In this document: positions 36,195-44,862 of the stretch, piece after piece
Position numbering within the stretch: position 1 is the stretch's first letter
Layout of the letters: every line of letters begins with the position of its first letter
Assembly (NCBI RefSeq): GCF_905372525.1
Contig: NZ_CAJPPN010000003.1
Location: forward strand, 1 to 64,000
DNA: 64,000 nt
Source of the DNA: an uncultured Porphyromonas sp.
GTDB taxonomy: Bacteria; Bacteroidota; Bacteroidia; Bacteroidales; Porphyromonadaceae
Reading direction: 5' to 3'
Translations under genes and position numbers: made by a program
Notes under the pieces: model-generated
The model's input: the letters and a program-made list of their open reading frames with translations, nothing else
The model's database searches: none
Told to the model about the DNA's origin: nothing

Positions 36195-38195
36195 CTATAG
36201 CTTACAGCTCATGCCAGCTGAGAGCCAGAAGCCTGGCTGTACAACACCTACGATGTCGGAGTAGCGGGTATCGGTGATGTTGTTGGCCTGTATCCCTATA
36301 CGTAGATGTTCGCTGATGAGGTAATCGAGCTTGCCGTCTAGTGTAGCGAAGGGGGAGGACTGGCCTACACGATCCTGATAGCGAAGGTCCCAGCTACCCT
36401 CTAGGTGGCGACCAATGCGGTAGGAGAGGTGAGCCGTGAACTTGTGACGGAGGTAATTGAGTGTATATAGGGAGATGAGCTGCCGGGCTTGGTGCTCCTG
36501 ATGTATGTGTAGGTAGTCCAGCTGTAGCTTGCTCTCTGTGCCTAGGAAGGGGAGGTAGGCTCCATAGCGTAGGGTGACCCCCGCCTCTAGGCCGTAGTTG
36601 TCGATCCTAGAGTGGTTCCACGAGCTCCACTTCGTGTCGCTGGGGGACTGCTTGACCCAGTCGATGAGGTCTCGCCCCTCTGTCTTGAAGCCAGAGATAT
36701 AGGCCTGGAGTACACTGCTGTGGTAGCGTGCTGATAGCTCGAAGGACTGAGAGTACTCGGGCTGAAGGACTCCACTGGCGTTGTGGGTCTCTGTGGTGTA
36801 CCAGAGATTGACAAAGGTAGGTGTGCGCATAGACTTGCTCCACCCTGCTGAGAAGGTCCATCGCTGCGTGGGGTGGTAGCTGAGGCTCACCGAGGGGAGT
36901 AGCTTGTAGACATCCCTTAGGAGGCTGGTGTGGTTGAGTAAGGCGCCTGCCGAGAGGGTGAAGTCGTGTATGCTCAGTGTGTGCTCTAGGCTGAGTCCGA
37001 GGTTGGTGCGGTCGTCTGCATGCGTGTACACCCCACTAGGCTTAGAGCGTAGTCGTCCGAGCTTGCTACTGATCACCTCCTCACGTCTCAGGTCTGCAGC
37101 TAGGGTCGTCATCCCGATGGAGGAGAGGTAGCTGGTGGCGAGGTGGGCTCCATAGCTGTCGGTGCGGTGGTAGTTGCGTCCCTTGTCTGAGCCCTTCGTT
37201 AGATCAAACTGATCGTAGGCACGATCCCAATATATAGCTGGTACGAAGCGTAGCTGTCCTGTACCCAGCTCCCCACGTAGGGAGGAGATGTAGCGACGTG
37301 TGTACTCGTACTGCATGGGGAACTTTGCAGAGTAGAAGCTGTTCGCCCCGAACTGCTTCTCATTGTAGCCTACCTGTAGGTCGATCTTGTTCGTACCCTC
37401 TAGCTGGAGACGGGTCTGCCAGAGGGCATTATTGATCTGATAGTCGGTGTTGGTCTGGTATCCTGCACTACTGCGGCTACTGGCCGAGAGTGAGTTCGTC
37501 GTCTTGCCCCAGCGGCTAGAGCCTCTGAGCTCTATACTGCGTAGACGGTGCATGCCGGCCGTGATGCTGGCATAGAGTCGGTCGTGTGTATCGTGTCGGG
37601 TGATGATATTGATCCCTCCGGAGAAGGCACCTACGCCGTAGATGAGGGCTGAGGGGCCACGCAGGACCTCTATGCGCTCGATGTCGGAGAGATTGATCGG
37701 GATGTCCAGGCTAAGGTGTCCTGTCTCTGCATTACTGAGGTTGATACCATTCAGTAGGATCATGGTCTGGTCTTGGGAACCTCCACGGATGGAGATGTCG
37801 GCTTGTACGCCGTGTGCGCCTCTCTGGGCTACGTCTATACCTGCTACATAGACGAGTAGGTCCTGTAGCGATCGTACCGGCGCCTTAGCGATCTCCTTGG
37901 CAGAGATGACGGTGATGAGTTTGGCTGTCTGATTGAGTGGCGTGGCGATCTTGGAGGCGGTGACGGTCACCTGCTCGATCTCGTGCTCCTTGTCTGAGTC
38001 GGGAGAGGTACGTGGGTCGGTGCCCCCGATGTTCTGTGCGCTAGCTGTGCTGGAATAGGCGCAGGCTAGGGCTAGACTGGTTAGTGTCCCGATCGTCACG
38101 ACTCGATGCATCGTGTTGAAGGCACCATAGCCCTTCCTCGTCATACGACGGAAGCGTAGGGCGGTCGTCTGCTGGTGCAGCTGGGATTGCTTCAT
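36195..38195 (-). CDS. TonB-dependent receptor (BtuB-like)
   Basis: The 666-residue protein carries its signal peptide rather late: a hydrophobic stretch ending STASAQ follows a 28-residue charged leader, so a later start at MHRVVTIGTL may be used. The TonB-box-like EQVTVTASK, plug motifs (RSLQDLLVYVAGIDVAQRG, IRGGSQDQTMILLNGI, IERIEVLRGPSALIYG) and a long barrel follow. Plug wording resembles BtuB/CirA-type receptors for cobalamin or siderophores in Bacteroidota; no ligand can be fixed. The Na+/solute symporter gene ends 21 bp upstream, which implies a joint outer- and inner-membrane uptake route. Confidence 0.9.
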   Translation of the reverse strand: MKQSQLHQQTTALRFRRMTRKGYGAFNTMHRVVTIGTLTSLALACAYSSTASAQNIGGTDPRTSPDSDKEHEIEQVTVTASKIATPLNQTAKLITVISAKEIAKAPVRSLQDLLVYVAGIDVAQRGAHGVQADISIRGGSQDQTMILLNGINLSNAETGHLSLDIPINLSDIERIEVLRGPSALIYGVGAFSGGINIITRHDTHDRLYASITAGMHRLRSIELRGSSRWGKTTNSLSASSRSSAGYQTNTDYQINNALWQTRLQLEGTNKIDLQVGYNEKQFGANSFYSAKFPMQYEYTRRYISSLRGELGTGQLRFVPAIYWDRAYDQFDLTKGSDKGRNYHRTDSYGAHLATSYLSSIGMTTLAADLRREEVISSKLGRLRSKPSGVYTHADDRTNLGLSLEHTLSIHDFTLSAGALLNHTSLLRDVYKLLPSVSLSYHPTQRWTFSAGWSKSMRTPTFVNLWYTTETHNASGVLQPEYSQSFELSARYHSSVLQAYISGFKTEGRDLIDWVKQSPSDTKWSSWNHSRIDNYGLEAGVTLRYGAYLPFLGTESKLQLDYLHIHQEHQARQLISLYTLNYLRHKFTAHLSYRIGRHLEGSWDLRYQDRVGQSSPFATLDGKLDYLISEHLRIGIQANNITDTRYSDIVGVVQPGFWLSAGMSCKL

Positions 38196-38216
38196 TGAGT
38201 TGAGTTGGATATATAG

Positions 38217-39668
38217 TTAAACATGCACCTTCTTCCCCCTCCGATCATGGGTGATCCAGAGCGAGACGAAGGTAAAGAGTCCATTGAAGAGGAGTATCTC
38301 ATAGCCCACTCGGTAGCCGATGGTATGCTCTAGACTATAGGCGAGGGCATAGCTCACGAGGGGCGAGAGCACGGCGATGTAGGGGGCGAGGTGATCGCGA
38401 ATAGGTAGCTTCGTCAGTAGCCCAAAGGCGAAGAACCCCAGCAGTGGGCCATACGTATAGGAGACGGCGGTGAAGATGGTCTTCAGGAGCGAGGTCTGCT
38501 GCATGCTCCCGATGAAGAGCACCATGAGGGCAAAGGCTACACATACCCCTAGGTGGATCCATCTACGACGCTGCTCGCCCCCCTTAATGTCCATGCCGAG
38601 GAGGTCGGTGCATACCGACGTCGTCAGGCTCGTCAGTGCAGAGTCAGCATTGGAGAAGGAGGCGGCTGTGATCCCGAGCGTGAAGCAGATCAGCACCACC
38701 GATCCTAGCTGGGTCGTAGCTAGATAGGGCAGTATGCTGTCTGTCTTCTCCGGTAGACTAAGCCCCATCGTGCTCGCATAGTGCACGAGCAAGACCCCTA
38801 GGGTGAGGAAGAGGAGGTTCAGCGGGATGAACCCGAAGCCGTAGGTGAGCATATTGGTCTGTGCCTCCCTAAGACTACGGCAGGTGAGGTTCTTCTGCAT
38901 CATGTTCTGATCAAGTCCCGTCATCACGATCACGATGAAGGCTCCGCTGATGAGTTGCTTCCAGAAGTATAGAGGGCTCGCCCAGTCGTCGAAGACGAAG
39001 ATCCGGCTATGCTCCGAGCTCCGCACCACCTCCACGATCCCCGATAGGCTGAGACCTAGCTGGGAGGAGACCTGGTAGAGCATGAGGATGAGGGTCGTGA
39101 CTAGACAAAGGGTCTGTAGCACATCCGTCCAGATGATCGTCCCCATCCCTCCACGCTGGGTATAGAGCCAGATGATAGCTACCACACCGACTACTGTCAC
39201 GGGGTAGGGGACGCCTAGGGGCGTAAAGACGAGACTCTGCAGGATCAAGGTGATGACGTAGAGCTTGGCTGCGGCCCCAAAGAGCTTGGAGATGATGAAG
39301 AACATCGCCCCCGTGCGGTAGCTATGCCTGCCGAAGCGTCGCTCGAGATAGCTATAGATAGATACCAGCTGTAGTCGGTAGTATAGTGGGAGCAGGACAT
39401 AGGTCACCACTATATAGCCCACGAAGAAGCCCAGTACGAGCTGCATATAGGTCATGCCCGAGTGGACGACATCGCCGGGTACAGACACGAAGGTCACACC
39501 CGAAATGGAGTCCCCGAGCATCCCGATCGCTACCACCCACCAGGGGGTCGCTCGGCGGGCGAGGAAGAAGCTAGCGTTGTCATCCCTACGACCTGTTAGC
39601 CGAGCTAGCAGGAAGAGGAAGAGGATATAGGCGACGAAGGTCAGCAGGACACCTTGGACTACGGGCAT
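38217..39668 (-). CDS. Sodium:solute symporter (SSS family)
   Basis: The 483-residue product from ATG 39668 (MPVVQGVLLTFVAYILF) has about 13 transmembrane helices and the SSS pattern: FFLARRATPWWVVAIGMLGDSISGVTFVSVPG early, YSYLERRFGRHSYRTGA, then GLDQNMMQKNLTCRSL. A GTG-start extension to 39701 would run through the likely -7 box, so the shorter form is preferred. It should import a solute with Na+, consistent with a cell that pumps Na+ by decarboxylation. It is co-directional and 21 bp from the TonB receptor. Confidence 0.9.
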   Translation of the reverse strand: MPVVQGVLLTFVAYILFLFLLARLTGRRDDNASFFLARRATPWWVVAIGMLGDSISGVTFVSVPGDVVHSGMTYMQLVLGFFVGYIVVTYVLLPLYYRLQLVSIYSYLERRFGRHSYRTGAMFFIISKLFGAAAKLYVITLILQSLVFTPLGVPYPVTVVGVVAIIWLYTQRGGMGTIIWTDVLQTLCLVTTLILMLYQVSSQLGLSLSGIVEVVRSSEHSRIFVFDDWASPLYFWKQLISGAFIVIVMTGLDQNMMQKNLTCRSLREAQTNMLTYGFGFIPLNLLFLTLGVLLVHYASTMGLSLPEKTDSILPYLATTQLGSVVLICFTLGITAASFSNADSALTSLTTSVCTDLLGMDIKGGEQRRRWIHLGVCVAFALMVLFIGSMQQTSLLKTIFTAVSYTYGPLLGFFAFGLLTKLPIRDHLAPYIAVLSPLVSYALAYSLEHTIGYRVGYEILLFNGLFTFVSLWITHDRRGKKVHV

Positions 39669-39700
39669 TACCTTGAGATTACTTGTTTCTGTTAGCGTCA

Positions 39701-39708
39701 CAAAAGTA
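39701..39708 (-). promoter_or_regulatory. Putative -7 box of symporter/TonB receptor operon
   Basis: TACTTTTG on the minus strand, 32 bp upstream of ATG 39668; matches TAnnTTTG and decides the start choice. Confidence 0.6.
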
Positions 39709-40287
39709 CAAATATTCAGCCTTGCCCCTAGTACCCTTCTTGTGTTTTAGGGCTGAAGCATGATCGCTTTTGAGTATACCCCGCTCAATGCCTCCGCTTG
39801 GGTTCTCCTAGAATACTACTTCATATCCAAGAGTACCCTTAGTTAATCTCTCCTGTGCCTAGGCATTAGCTCCGAGAATTCTTCCTCTGAGAGAGCCCTC
39901 CAGCAGACATACCTAGAGCGTTGTTGTGTACACACGTGTACACAAGAGTGTACACGCTTGTATACTGTTGTATACACACGTGTATACTTTTGCCCTCGTA
40001 GGTAGGAGGTGTATGCTCGGTAAGTTTACTCTTCGGACAGATGCCTCTACCTTGAATCTATATCCCTTGAGTACAATGCTATCGACCTCTAGTGATGTCA
40101 TGTGTTCCCCCTCGTCTTCGCATCCACCCTGATGGCTTGGGTATCTCCTCTATGGGCTCTCTTTCCCATCTCTCCTAGTAGAGGAGAGGGGGACTGTGGG
40201 GGCAGAGGTATAGCTTACGGAATGGGTTGGTTGGAAAGGGGATATGCGAGGGTGCAGAGGGTGGGTAGGAGCTTGGGCAAAAGCGAC
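39709..40287. other. Intergenic region with palindrome array C
   Basis: About 580 bp upstream of the symporter without a gene. It contains array C (39926-39987) with the conserved flank CCTAGAGCG, and the LRR-gene terminator just beyond. Short frames crossing the array encode only repetitive Val/Tyr/Thr/Cys peptides. Confidence 0.6.
39926..39987. repeat. Triple 18-bp palindrome array, copy C
   Basis: Dyads at 39926-39943, 39948-39965 and 39970-39987 with spacers AAGA and TGTT. The period is exactly 22 bp; the third dyad, GTATACACACGTGTATAC, is close to perfect. Confidence 0.9.
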
Positions 40288-40320
40288 ACACGCCCTCAGC
40301 TACTAGAGCTGAGGGCGTGT
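40288..40320 (-). terminator. Terminator after the LRR lipoprotein gene
   Basis: Perfect 14-bp stem ACACGCCCTCAGCT / AGCTGAGGGCGTGT with a 5-nt loop, about 90 bp beyond the stop. Confidence 0.7.
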
Positions 40321-40409
40321 ATCCATCCCGCTGTGTAATGAGCGGAGTAGGTGTGGTTGCTTTACCTCCCAGCGGAGGGAGGACTACTTGGTCTCACTAC
40401 TTGATCACA

Positions 40410-42251
40410 CTACTTGATCTCAAAGGAGGCACTCTCCAGAGCCTTAGGGAAGAGAGGTGCGAGGGAGTTCAGCTGCTCTAGGTGGATACGCACGGCGTAC
40501 TTTCCCTTGTTCCTGATCTGCCAGAGGCCGTTGCCGTAGTCAGGATCTTCGCCTAGGTAGAGGCGGGCATTGCTGGTATTGGCCTCTTGCCCTGCCAAGG
40601 AGGGGAATTTCTTGGATTCAATGATGAAGATGCCGATGAAATCACCTGAGCCACTGAGCCCGAACGGGCTGTCTGGGGAGATGAGTACCTTGTGAATACC
40701 CGTGAGGTCTACGGTACCATCCTTGCGTACGGTGACGGCATAGGGAGCTTGACCCTCGAAGGTGTCCTTGGTGAGGGTGATCTTCTTGCTTTTACCCCGC
40801 CCTACGACGAGATAGGTCTTGACATGAGCCTCGGGGGAGAGGGAGTTGTGGTCGATCTCTAGGCTCTCCAGCACAGGATATTCGTAGCCGAGCTCAAAGA
40901 TGGAGCTAAGACGGTTATTGGGTACACGCAGCATCTGGAGCTTCGCTAGGCCGTTGATGTTGATGACGGCGAGACTCCCTCGTTGGTTGTGGTCTTGGGC
41001 CGTCTTACCCTTCTTGAGACCGAAGCATACGAAGGCCTCGAGGTCACGATAGGGAGCGAGGTTGGCCTCGGTAATAGCCTCATTGCCACTGATCGCTAGG
41101 CTCGTGATCGTATTCGGGAGCTTCATGTCGGCGATGGAGGCGAAGAGGTTGTGCGAGAGGTCTACCGTCCGTAGCGTAGAGAGGGTACTGAGGTCAAGAC
41201 TCTTGAGCTCGTTGTCCGCTAGTCGTAGGGTCTGTAGCTTGGGGAGCTCTGTGAGGCTAAGGGTGGAGAGCTTCCCGCCCCCGATGTCTAGCTTGGTGAG
41301 CTCGGGCGAAGAGCTGACAGTGGCTGTGGTCACTCCGCCTAGGGACTGGATGAGTACTTCGTGGAGCTTGGGGAGGGCGGAGAGGGTGAGCGCAGTAGCT
41401 GATCCTGCCTGGGGCTTCTTGATCGTGAGGGTCTCTAGGCGAGGGTAGTCCTTACCATCGAAGGTCATGGAGCTCAGCTTAGCTCCTGAGATGAGGAGGT
41501 AGCTGAGGCTAGAGAGCTTCGACAGACTAAGCCCCTTAGAGACTGTAGCGTATAGAGGATCGACATAGAGCTCGGTCACGGCAGGGAGATCGGTGAGCTC
41601 GATATAGCCGATCTTAGGCAGGAGGTCTATGCCACCCTTGTCGGGGTCATAGCCTTGGGCAGGGAGCTTGAGAGCCTTGTCGTCATTGGCTGTCTTGAGT
41701 GAGGGGAAGCTCTGGAGAATCACGCTGTCTAGTAGAGGGAGTGCCTCGTAGGTGAGCTTGGTGAGGGGAGCCTTCTTGTCGCTCTGTGTACCCTTCAGAC
41801 TCAGGAAGGCGAGCTTGGGGAGGTTGCGTAGCTGTACCTCCTCAAGGAGTGGGGCGGTGAGCTCGATGCGCTGGAGCTCGGGGAGGCTCTCTGTGGCGAG
41901 TAGGCTTAGCTTCTTGACACTGGTGTAGCCCGAGGAACCATTGAGGATCTTCGTGATGTGGTACTTGCTGTCCGAGCCCTTGACGAAGTCGAAGGCTAGG
42001 GCAGAGAGATTCCATTCGCTGGGCTTCTTAGCCTTGAATTGAGCCTCTAGTCCATTACGTGTAGCGAAGTCCATGAGGATGGCATATTCGCTGGGGGCGA
42101 TCTCGTCTGTCGAGGCAGGGAGAGTCAACTGGAGCTTGGGGGGCTGAGGAGCGGGAGGGGTAGGAGGAAGTGGGTTGTCGGTGCTCTTGCAGGATGATGC
42201 CACAGCGAGCAGTGCTACCACAGGGAAGATCAGGCGAGTAAGGTGTCTCAT
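40410..42251 (-). CDS. Leucine-rich-repeat lipoprotein
   Basis: From ATG 42251 (MRHLTRLIFPVVALL) the 613-residue protein has a lipobox with Cys21, a proline-rich stalk (PLPPTPPAPQPPK), and from about residue 100 to 480 repeated leucine-rich units such as LPELQRIELTAPLLEEVQLRN, LPKLQTLRLADNELKSLDLS and LSTLRTVDLSHNLF. A C-terminal domain follows. Surface LRR lipoproteins of oral Bacteroidota often mediate adhesion or host binding; this role is inferred. It is monocistronic, with a -7 box at 42322-42329. Confidence 0.88.
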   Translation of the reverse strand: MRHLTRLIFPVVALLAVASSCKSTDNPLPPTPPAPQPPKLQLTLPASTDEIAPSEYAILMDFATRNGLEAQFKAKKPSEWNLSALAFDFVKGSDSKYHITKILNGSSGYTSVKKLSLLATESLPELQRIELTAPLLEEVQLRNLPKLAFLSLKGTQSDKKAPLTKLTYEALPLLDSVILQSFPSLKTANDDKALKLPAQGYDPDKGGIDLLPKIGYIELTDLPAVTELYVDPLYATVSKGLSLSKLSSLSYLLISGAKLSSMTFDGKDYPRLETLTIKKPQAGSATALTLSALPKLHEVLIQSLGGVTTATVSSSPELTKLDIGGGKLSTLSLTELPKLQTLRLADNELKSLDLSTLSTLRTVDLSHNLFASIADMKLPNTITSLAISGNEAITEANLAPYRDLEAFVCFGLKKGKTAQDHNQRGSLAVININGLAKLQMLRVPNNRLSSIFELGYEYPVLESLEIDHNSLSPEAHVKTYLVVGRGKSKKITLTKDTFEGQAPYAVTVRKDGTVDLTGIHKVLISPDSPFGLSGSGDFIGIFIIESKKFPSLAGQEANTSNARLYLGEDPDYGNGLWQIRNKGKYAVRIHLEQLNSLAPLFPKALESASFEIK

Positions 42252-42321
42252 ACCTATCAAAAAAACTTATGGGTTGTCTAGAATAAATGTTACTACTAGC
42301 CCTATCTCATGATCGGGCACA

Positions 42322-42329
42322 CAAAGGTA
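42322..42329 (-). promoter_or_regulatory. Putative -7 box of LRR lipoprotein gene
   Basis: TACCTTTG on the minus strand, about 70 bp upstream of ATG 42251. Confidence 0.55.
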
Positions 42330-42439
42330 CCATAAGAAACTAGCCAATAGGAGGTAGTAATAGAAAATACCTAACTATGGGGACTCCCCTTGAGAGCAGC
42401 ATTGGATGACCTTATGCCTCTGGTGGCTTACATACGAAT

Positions 42440-42491
42440 AGAGAGCGAACAGCCCCCATAGGATCATACCTATGGGGGCTGTTCGCTCTCT
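42440..42491 (-). terminator. Terminator of the ABC/GntR operon
   Basis: Perfect 23-bp inverted repeat (42440-42462 and 42469-42491) with a 6-nt ATCATA loop. It lies 24 bp past the GntR stop. Confidence 0.85.
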
Positions 42492-42514
42492 GTATATGGT
42501 GTGCTAGCTAGGAG

Positions 42515-42859
42515 CTAGAGGTCAAGTGCCTCTCGTAGCTCCTCGCCGGTGATGCCAATTAGCTTGGCCTCCCTACGTATCTGCGGGATGGTCTCATCGA
42601 GGAAGAGTGCCCTACGCTGTGAGCGTACACGCTCCAGTGCCCCTGTCGAGACGAAGAAGCCTAACCCACGTTGGGTATAGATGAGCTCACGTGCCGAGAG
42701 CTTGTCATAGGCATGTACGACCGTGTTTGGGGCCACTTGCATCAGCACGGCTAGGTCTCGTACGGAGGGGATACGTCCCTCTTCCTGATACTTACCCGAG
42801 AGGATGCCCTCGGTAATATAGTCGATGATGTGGGTGAAGCCCACGTTGAGATAAGCCAT
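42515..42859 (-). CDS. GntR-family regulator, YtrA subfamily
   Basis: The 114-residue protein is a winged-helix domain (about 8-75: GKYQEEGRIPSVRDLAVLMQVAPNTVVHAYDKLSARELIYTQ, shown here in part) with only a short C-terminal helical tail, as in YtrA-type regulators that lack a large effector domain. Such proteins usually repress an adjacent ABC exporter operon. Here it is the last gene, 6 bp after the permease, and a palindrome at 44598-44619 before the first gene is a strong operator candidate. Confidence 0.92.
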   Translation of the reverse strand: MAYLNVGFTHIIDYITEGILSGKYQEEGRIPSVRDLAVLMQVAPNTVVHAYDKLSARELIYTQRGLGFFVSTGALERVRSQRRALFLDETIPQIRREAKLIGITGEELREALDL

Positions 42860-42865
42860 GTCATC

Positions 42866-43678
42866 TTACTTAATTTGGATTGTCTTGAGCCTATAGTAGA
42901 TGCCGTAGGCTATAGCAGCATTAACGATAAGCATGACGCTACTATAGACGTTACGTATGAACGCCAGCTCCCTCTCTAGCTGTTCTATTTCACTATCGTT
43001 ATAGAAGCTTGCGTTACTGAATATCCTGACTGTCTGGGAGGTGCTTATCCCAATAACAAGGATTATGATGAGCCCAATGGCGCAGAATCCGAAGAGTGGG
43101 CGTCGGAAGTAGAGCATGCAGAGGACAGGCATCACAATAGCAAAGATAGTCGATGAGAGTAGTGCGATCTGATTGGCTGTGCTTAGATTATCGATATCTT
43201 TCATGAGCTCCCTTCCTATCTCCCGTAAGAAGAACTCATTCTTAACTACGTCATCGGGCGCTATCCAGCTGAAGATTAGTGCGATGATCGTTATGGACAT
43301 CAGGGTGATGAATAGGTATCCAAGCGTCGCTAGAGCCATCGTAGCTATCTTCTCCCCGACAGAGGCCGGTATCTGCGTGAAGGCTGAGGGATTAGAGGTA
43401 TGCACGAGCTGGCAGATCCAGATCAGGCAGTATATCCAGGTGGCGAGTGCATAGGAGAGGAGGAGAGTCCCATCGAGGAAGGACTCGGCGAGCTTTCTAT
43501 AGGCGAACTCTAGGTTGAACCCCGAGCCGATCAAGTTGATGAGGAGGGGGGCTGCGATGAAGACAATAGCCATGACGAGCTGAAAGATCAGGAAGGATCT
43601 GAGTGAGCCCGTCAGGCTAGCCTTGGTGAGTAGGAGGATACGACCAAGGGATGATGTATGGAGACTAGAGGTATTCAT
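42866..43678 (-). CDS. Putative ABC transporter membrane subunit
   Basis: The 270-residue protein has about six hydrophobic segments (for example at 25-50, 70-95, 115-140, 170-190, 200-220, 245-265) and no known catalytic motif. It lies between an ATPase and a YtrA-type regulator, with 46 and 6 bp spacers, and fits the ABC-2-like permease position of such operons. The exported substrate is unknown; related operons respond to cell-envelope stress or peptide antibiotics. Confidence 0.8.
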   Translation of the reverse strand: MNTSSLHTSSLGRILLLTKASLTGSLRSFLIFQLVMAIVFIAAPLLINLIGSGFNLEFAYRKLAESFLDGTLLLSYALATWIYCLIWICQLVHTSNPSAFTQIPASVGEKIATMALATLGYLFITLMSITIIALIFSWIAPDDVVKNEFFLREIGRELMKDIDNLSTANQIALLSSTIFAIVMPVLCMLYFRRPLFGFCAIGLIIILVIGISTSQTVRIFSNASFYNDSEIEQLERELAFIRNVYSSVMLIVNAAIAYGIYYRLKTIQIK

Positions 43679-43724
43679 TGTCGTTGTATTGTTGTTTGGG
43701 TGTGAGATAGGGCGGAGTCAGTGA

Positions 43725-44570
43725 TTAGTGCTTCTCAGAGAGAGCCTGTAGGATGCGATCACGCTCAGAGATAACGGCATTGAAGAAGAGCTCCATGCTG
43801 TAGTTGCTCTCAGACTCTTCGCTCCCATCACTTGGTAGGATACCTACTGTACCTACTGCTGAGGGCTCACTATAGAGAGCCTTGTCTGCTAGCTCGGGAG
43901 TGATTAGTCTGAAGCTTAGTCGCTCTGTGATATCTGCTACTGTAGCATTGCAGAAGATAGATCCTCGCTCCATGATGAGTATACGGTCTATTAGCTGCTC
44001 TAGGTCTCTCACTTGGTGCGTGCTGATGATGATCGTCTGCTCGTCGGTGGTGTAGCGGGCTACGGTACGGCGGAACTCACCCTTAGATGGGATGTCTAGG
44101 CCGTTGGTGGGCTCGTCGAGTAGGAGCAGGGGCACACGCAGGGATAAGGCAAAGGCTATGAGAGCCTTCTTCTTCTGCCCTTGAGAGATCTTCTTGAGGT
44201 TCATATCCCACTGCAGCCCGAAGGTGTCTATCAGCTCCTTGGCTACCGCTTCATCGTAGTTTGGGTAGAAAGGGGCAGATATGTCGAAGAAGCTTCGGAT
44301 CGAGATCGGGGGTACCTGAAACTCCTCTGGTAGCAGATATACCTGCTGGAGGAAAGAGACAGCTCGGTGCTTAGGGTCTAAGTCTAGTACCTTGAGCTCT
44401 CCCTGACGGCGTAGGAGCTGCCCATAGAGGAGCTTGAGTAGGGTAGTCTTCCCCTCGCCATTGCGCCCTAGTAGGCCGACGATGCTCCCTTTGGGGAGCT
44501 CCAGGCTTAGGCTGTCGAAGATGTTACGACGACGGGTATAGCCGAATGATAGTTGCTTTACAGTGATCAT
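43725..44570 (-). CDS. ABC transporter ATP-binding protein
   Basis: From ATG 44570 (MITVKQLSFGYTRRR) the protein has 281 residues; the frame opens further upstream to 44663 but that part crosses the operator and -7 box. Walker A is GLLGRNGEGKTTLLK, the signature is ISQGQKKKALI (LSxGQ variant), Walker B is LLLLDEPTNGLD, and the H-loop is IISTHQ. It pairs with the downstream permease. First gene of the regulated operon. Confidence 0.93.
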   Translation of the reverse strand: MITVKQLSFGYTRRRNIFDSLSLELPKGSIVGLLGRNGEGKTTLLKLLYGQLLRRQGELKVLDLDPKHRAVSFLQQVYLLPEEFQVPPISIRSFFDISAPFYPNYDEAVAKELIDTFGLQWDMNLKKISQGQKKKALIAFALSLRVPLLLLDEPTNGLDIPSKGEFRRTVARYTTDEQTIIISTHQVRDLEQLIDRILIMERGSIFCNATVADITERLSFRLITPELADKALYSEPSAVGTVGILPSDGSEESESNYSMELFFNAVISERDRILQALSEKH

Positions 44571-44597
44571 AGCTTGTAATGTGGATGATGTATTGAT

Positions 44598-44619
44598 GTG
44601 TACCATTATTGTGGTACAC
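44598..44619 (-). promoter_or_regulatory. Candidate GntR operator palindrome
   Basis: Perfect inverted repeat GTGTACCA-N6-TGGTACAC. It lies just downstream of the TACCTTTG -7 box and 28 bp before ATG 44570, where bound regulator would block initiation. Confidence 0.75.
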
Positions 44620-44621
44620 TG

Positions 44622-44629
44622 CAAAGGTA
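44622..44629 (-). promoter_or_regulatory. Putative -7 box of ABC/GntR operon
   Basis: TACCTTTG on the minus strand, directly upstream of the operator palindrome. Confidence 0.65.
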
Positions 44630-44793
44630 ACAAACTTTTCTTAACTACTACCATCGTGCTCAAATTCTTCTTTATCCAGCCCTCTTAGTAGCAGAGCTGT
44701 CCACTCCTTGCTCTCCATCCTCTCCACTTAAGCTGAGACGATCTACCCTTGGCTACCTGTACTGATGTTCACGGATCTCGTAGTGGAGTATAT

Positions 44794-44836
44794 ATGGCTA
44801 GCCCCCTAGAGAGAACCTCTCTAGGGGGCTAGCCAT
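44794..44836 (-). terminator. Terminator after barrel gene
   Basis: Perfect 20-bp stem (44794-44813 and 44817-44836) with a 3-nt loop, 27 bp beyond the stop at 44863. Confidence 0.85.
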
Positions 44837-44862
44837 GTATGGGATATCTAGGGTGGAGGTGC

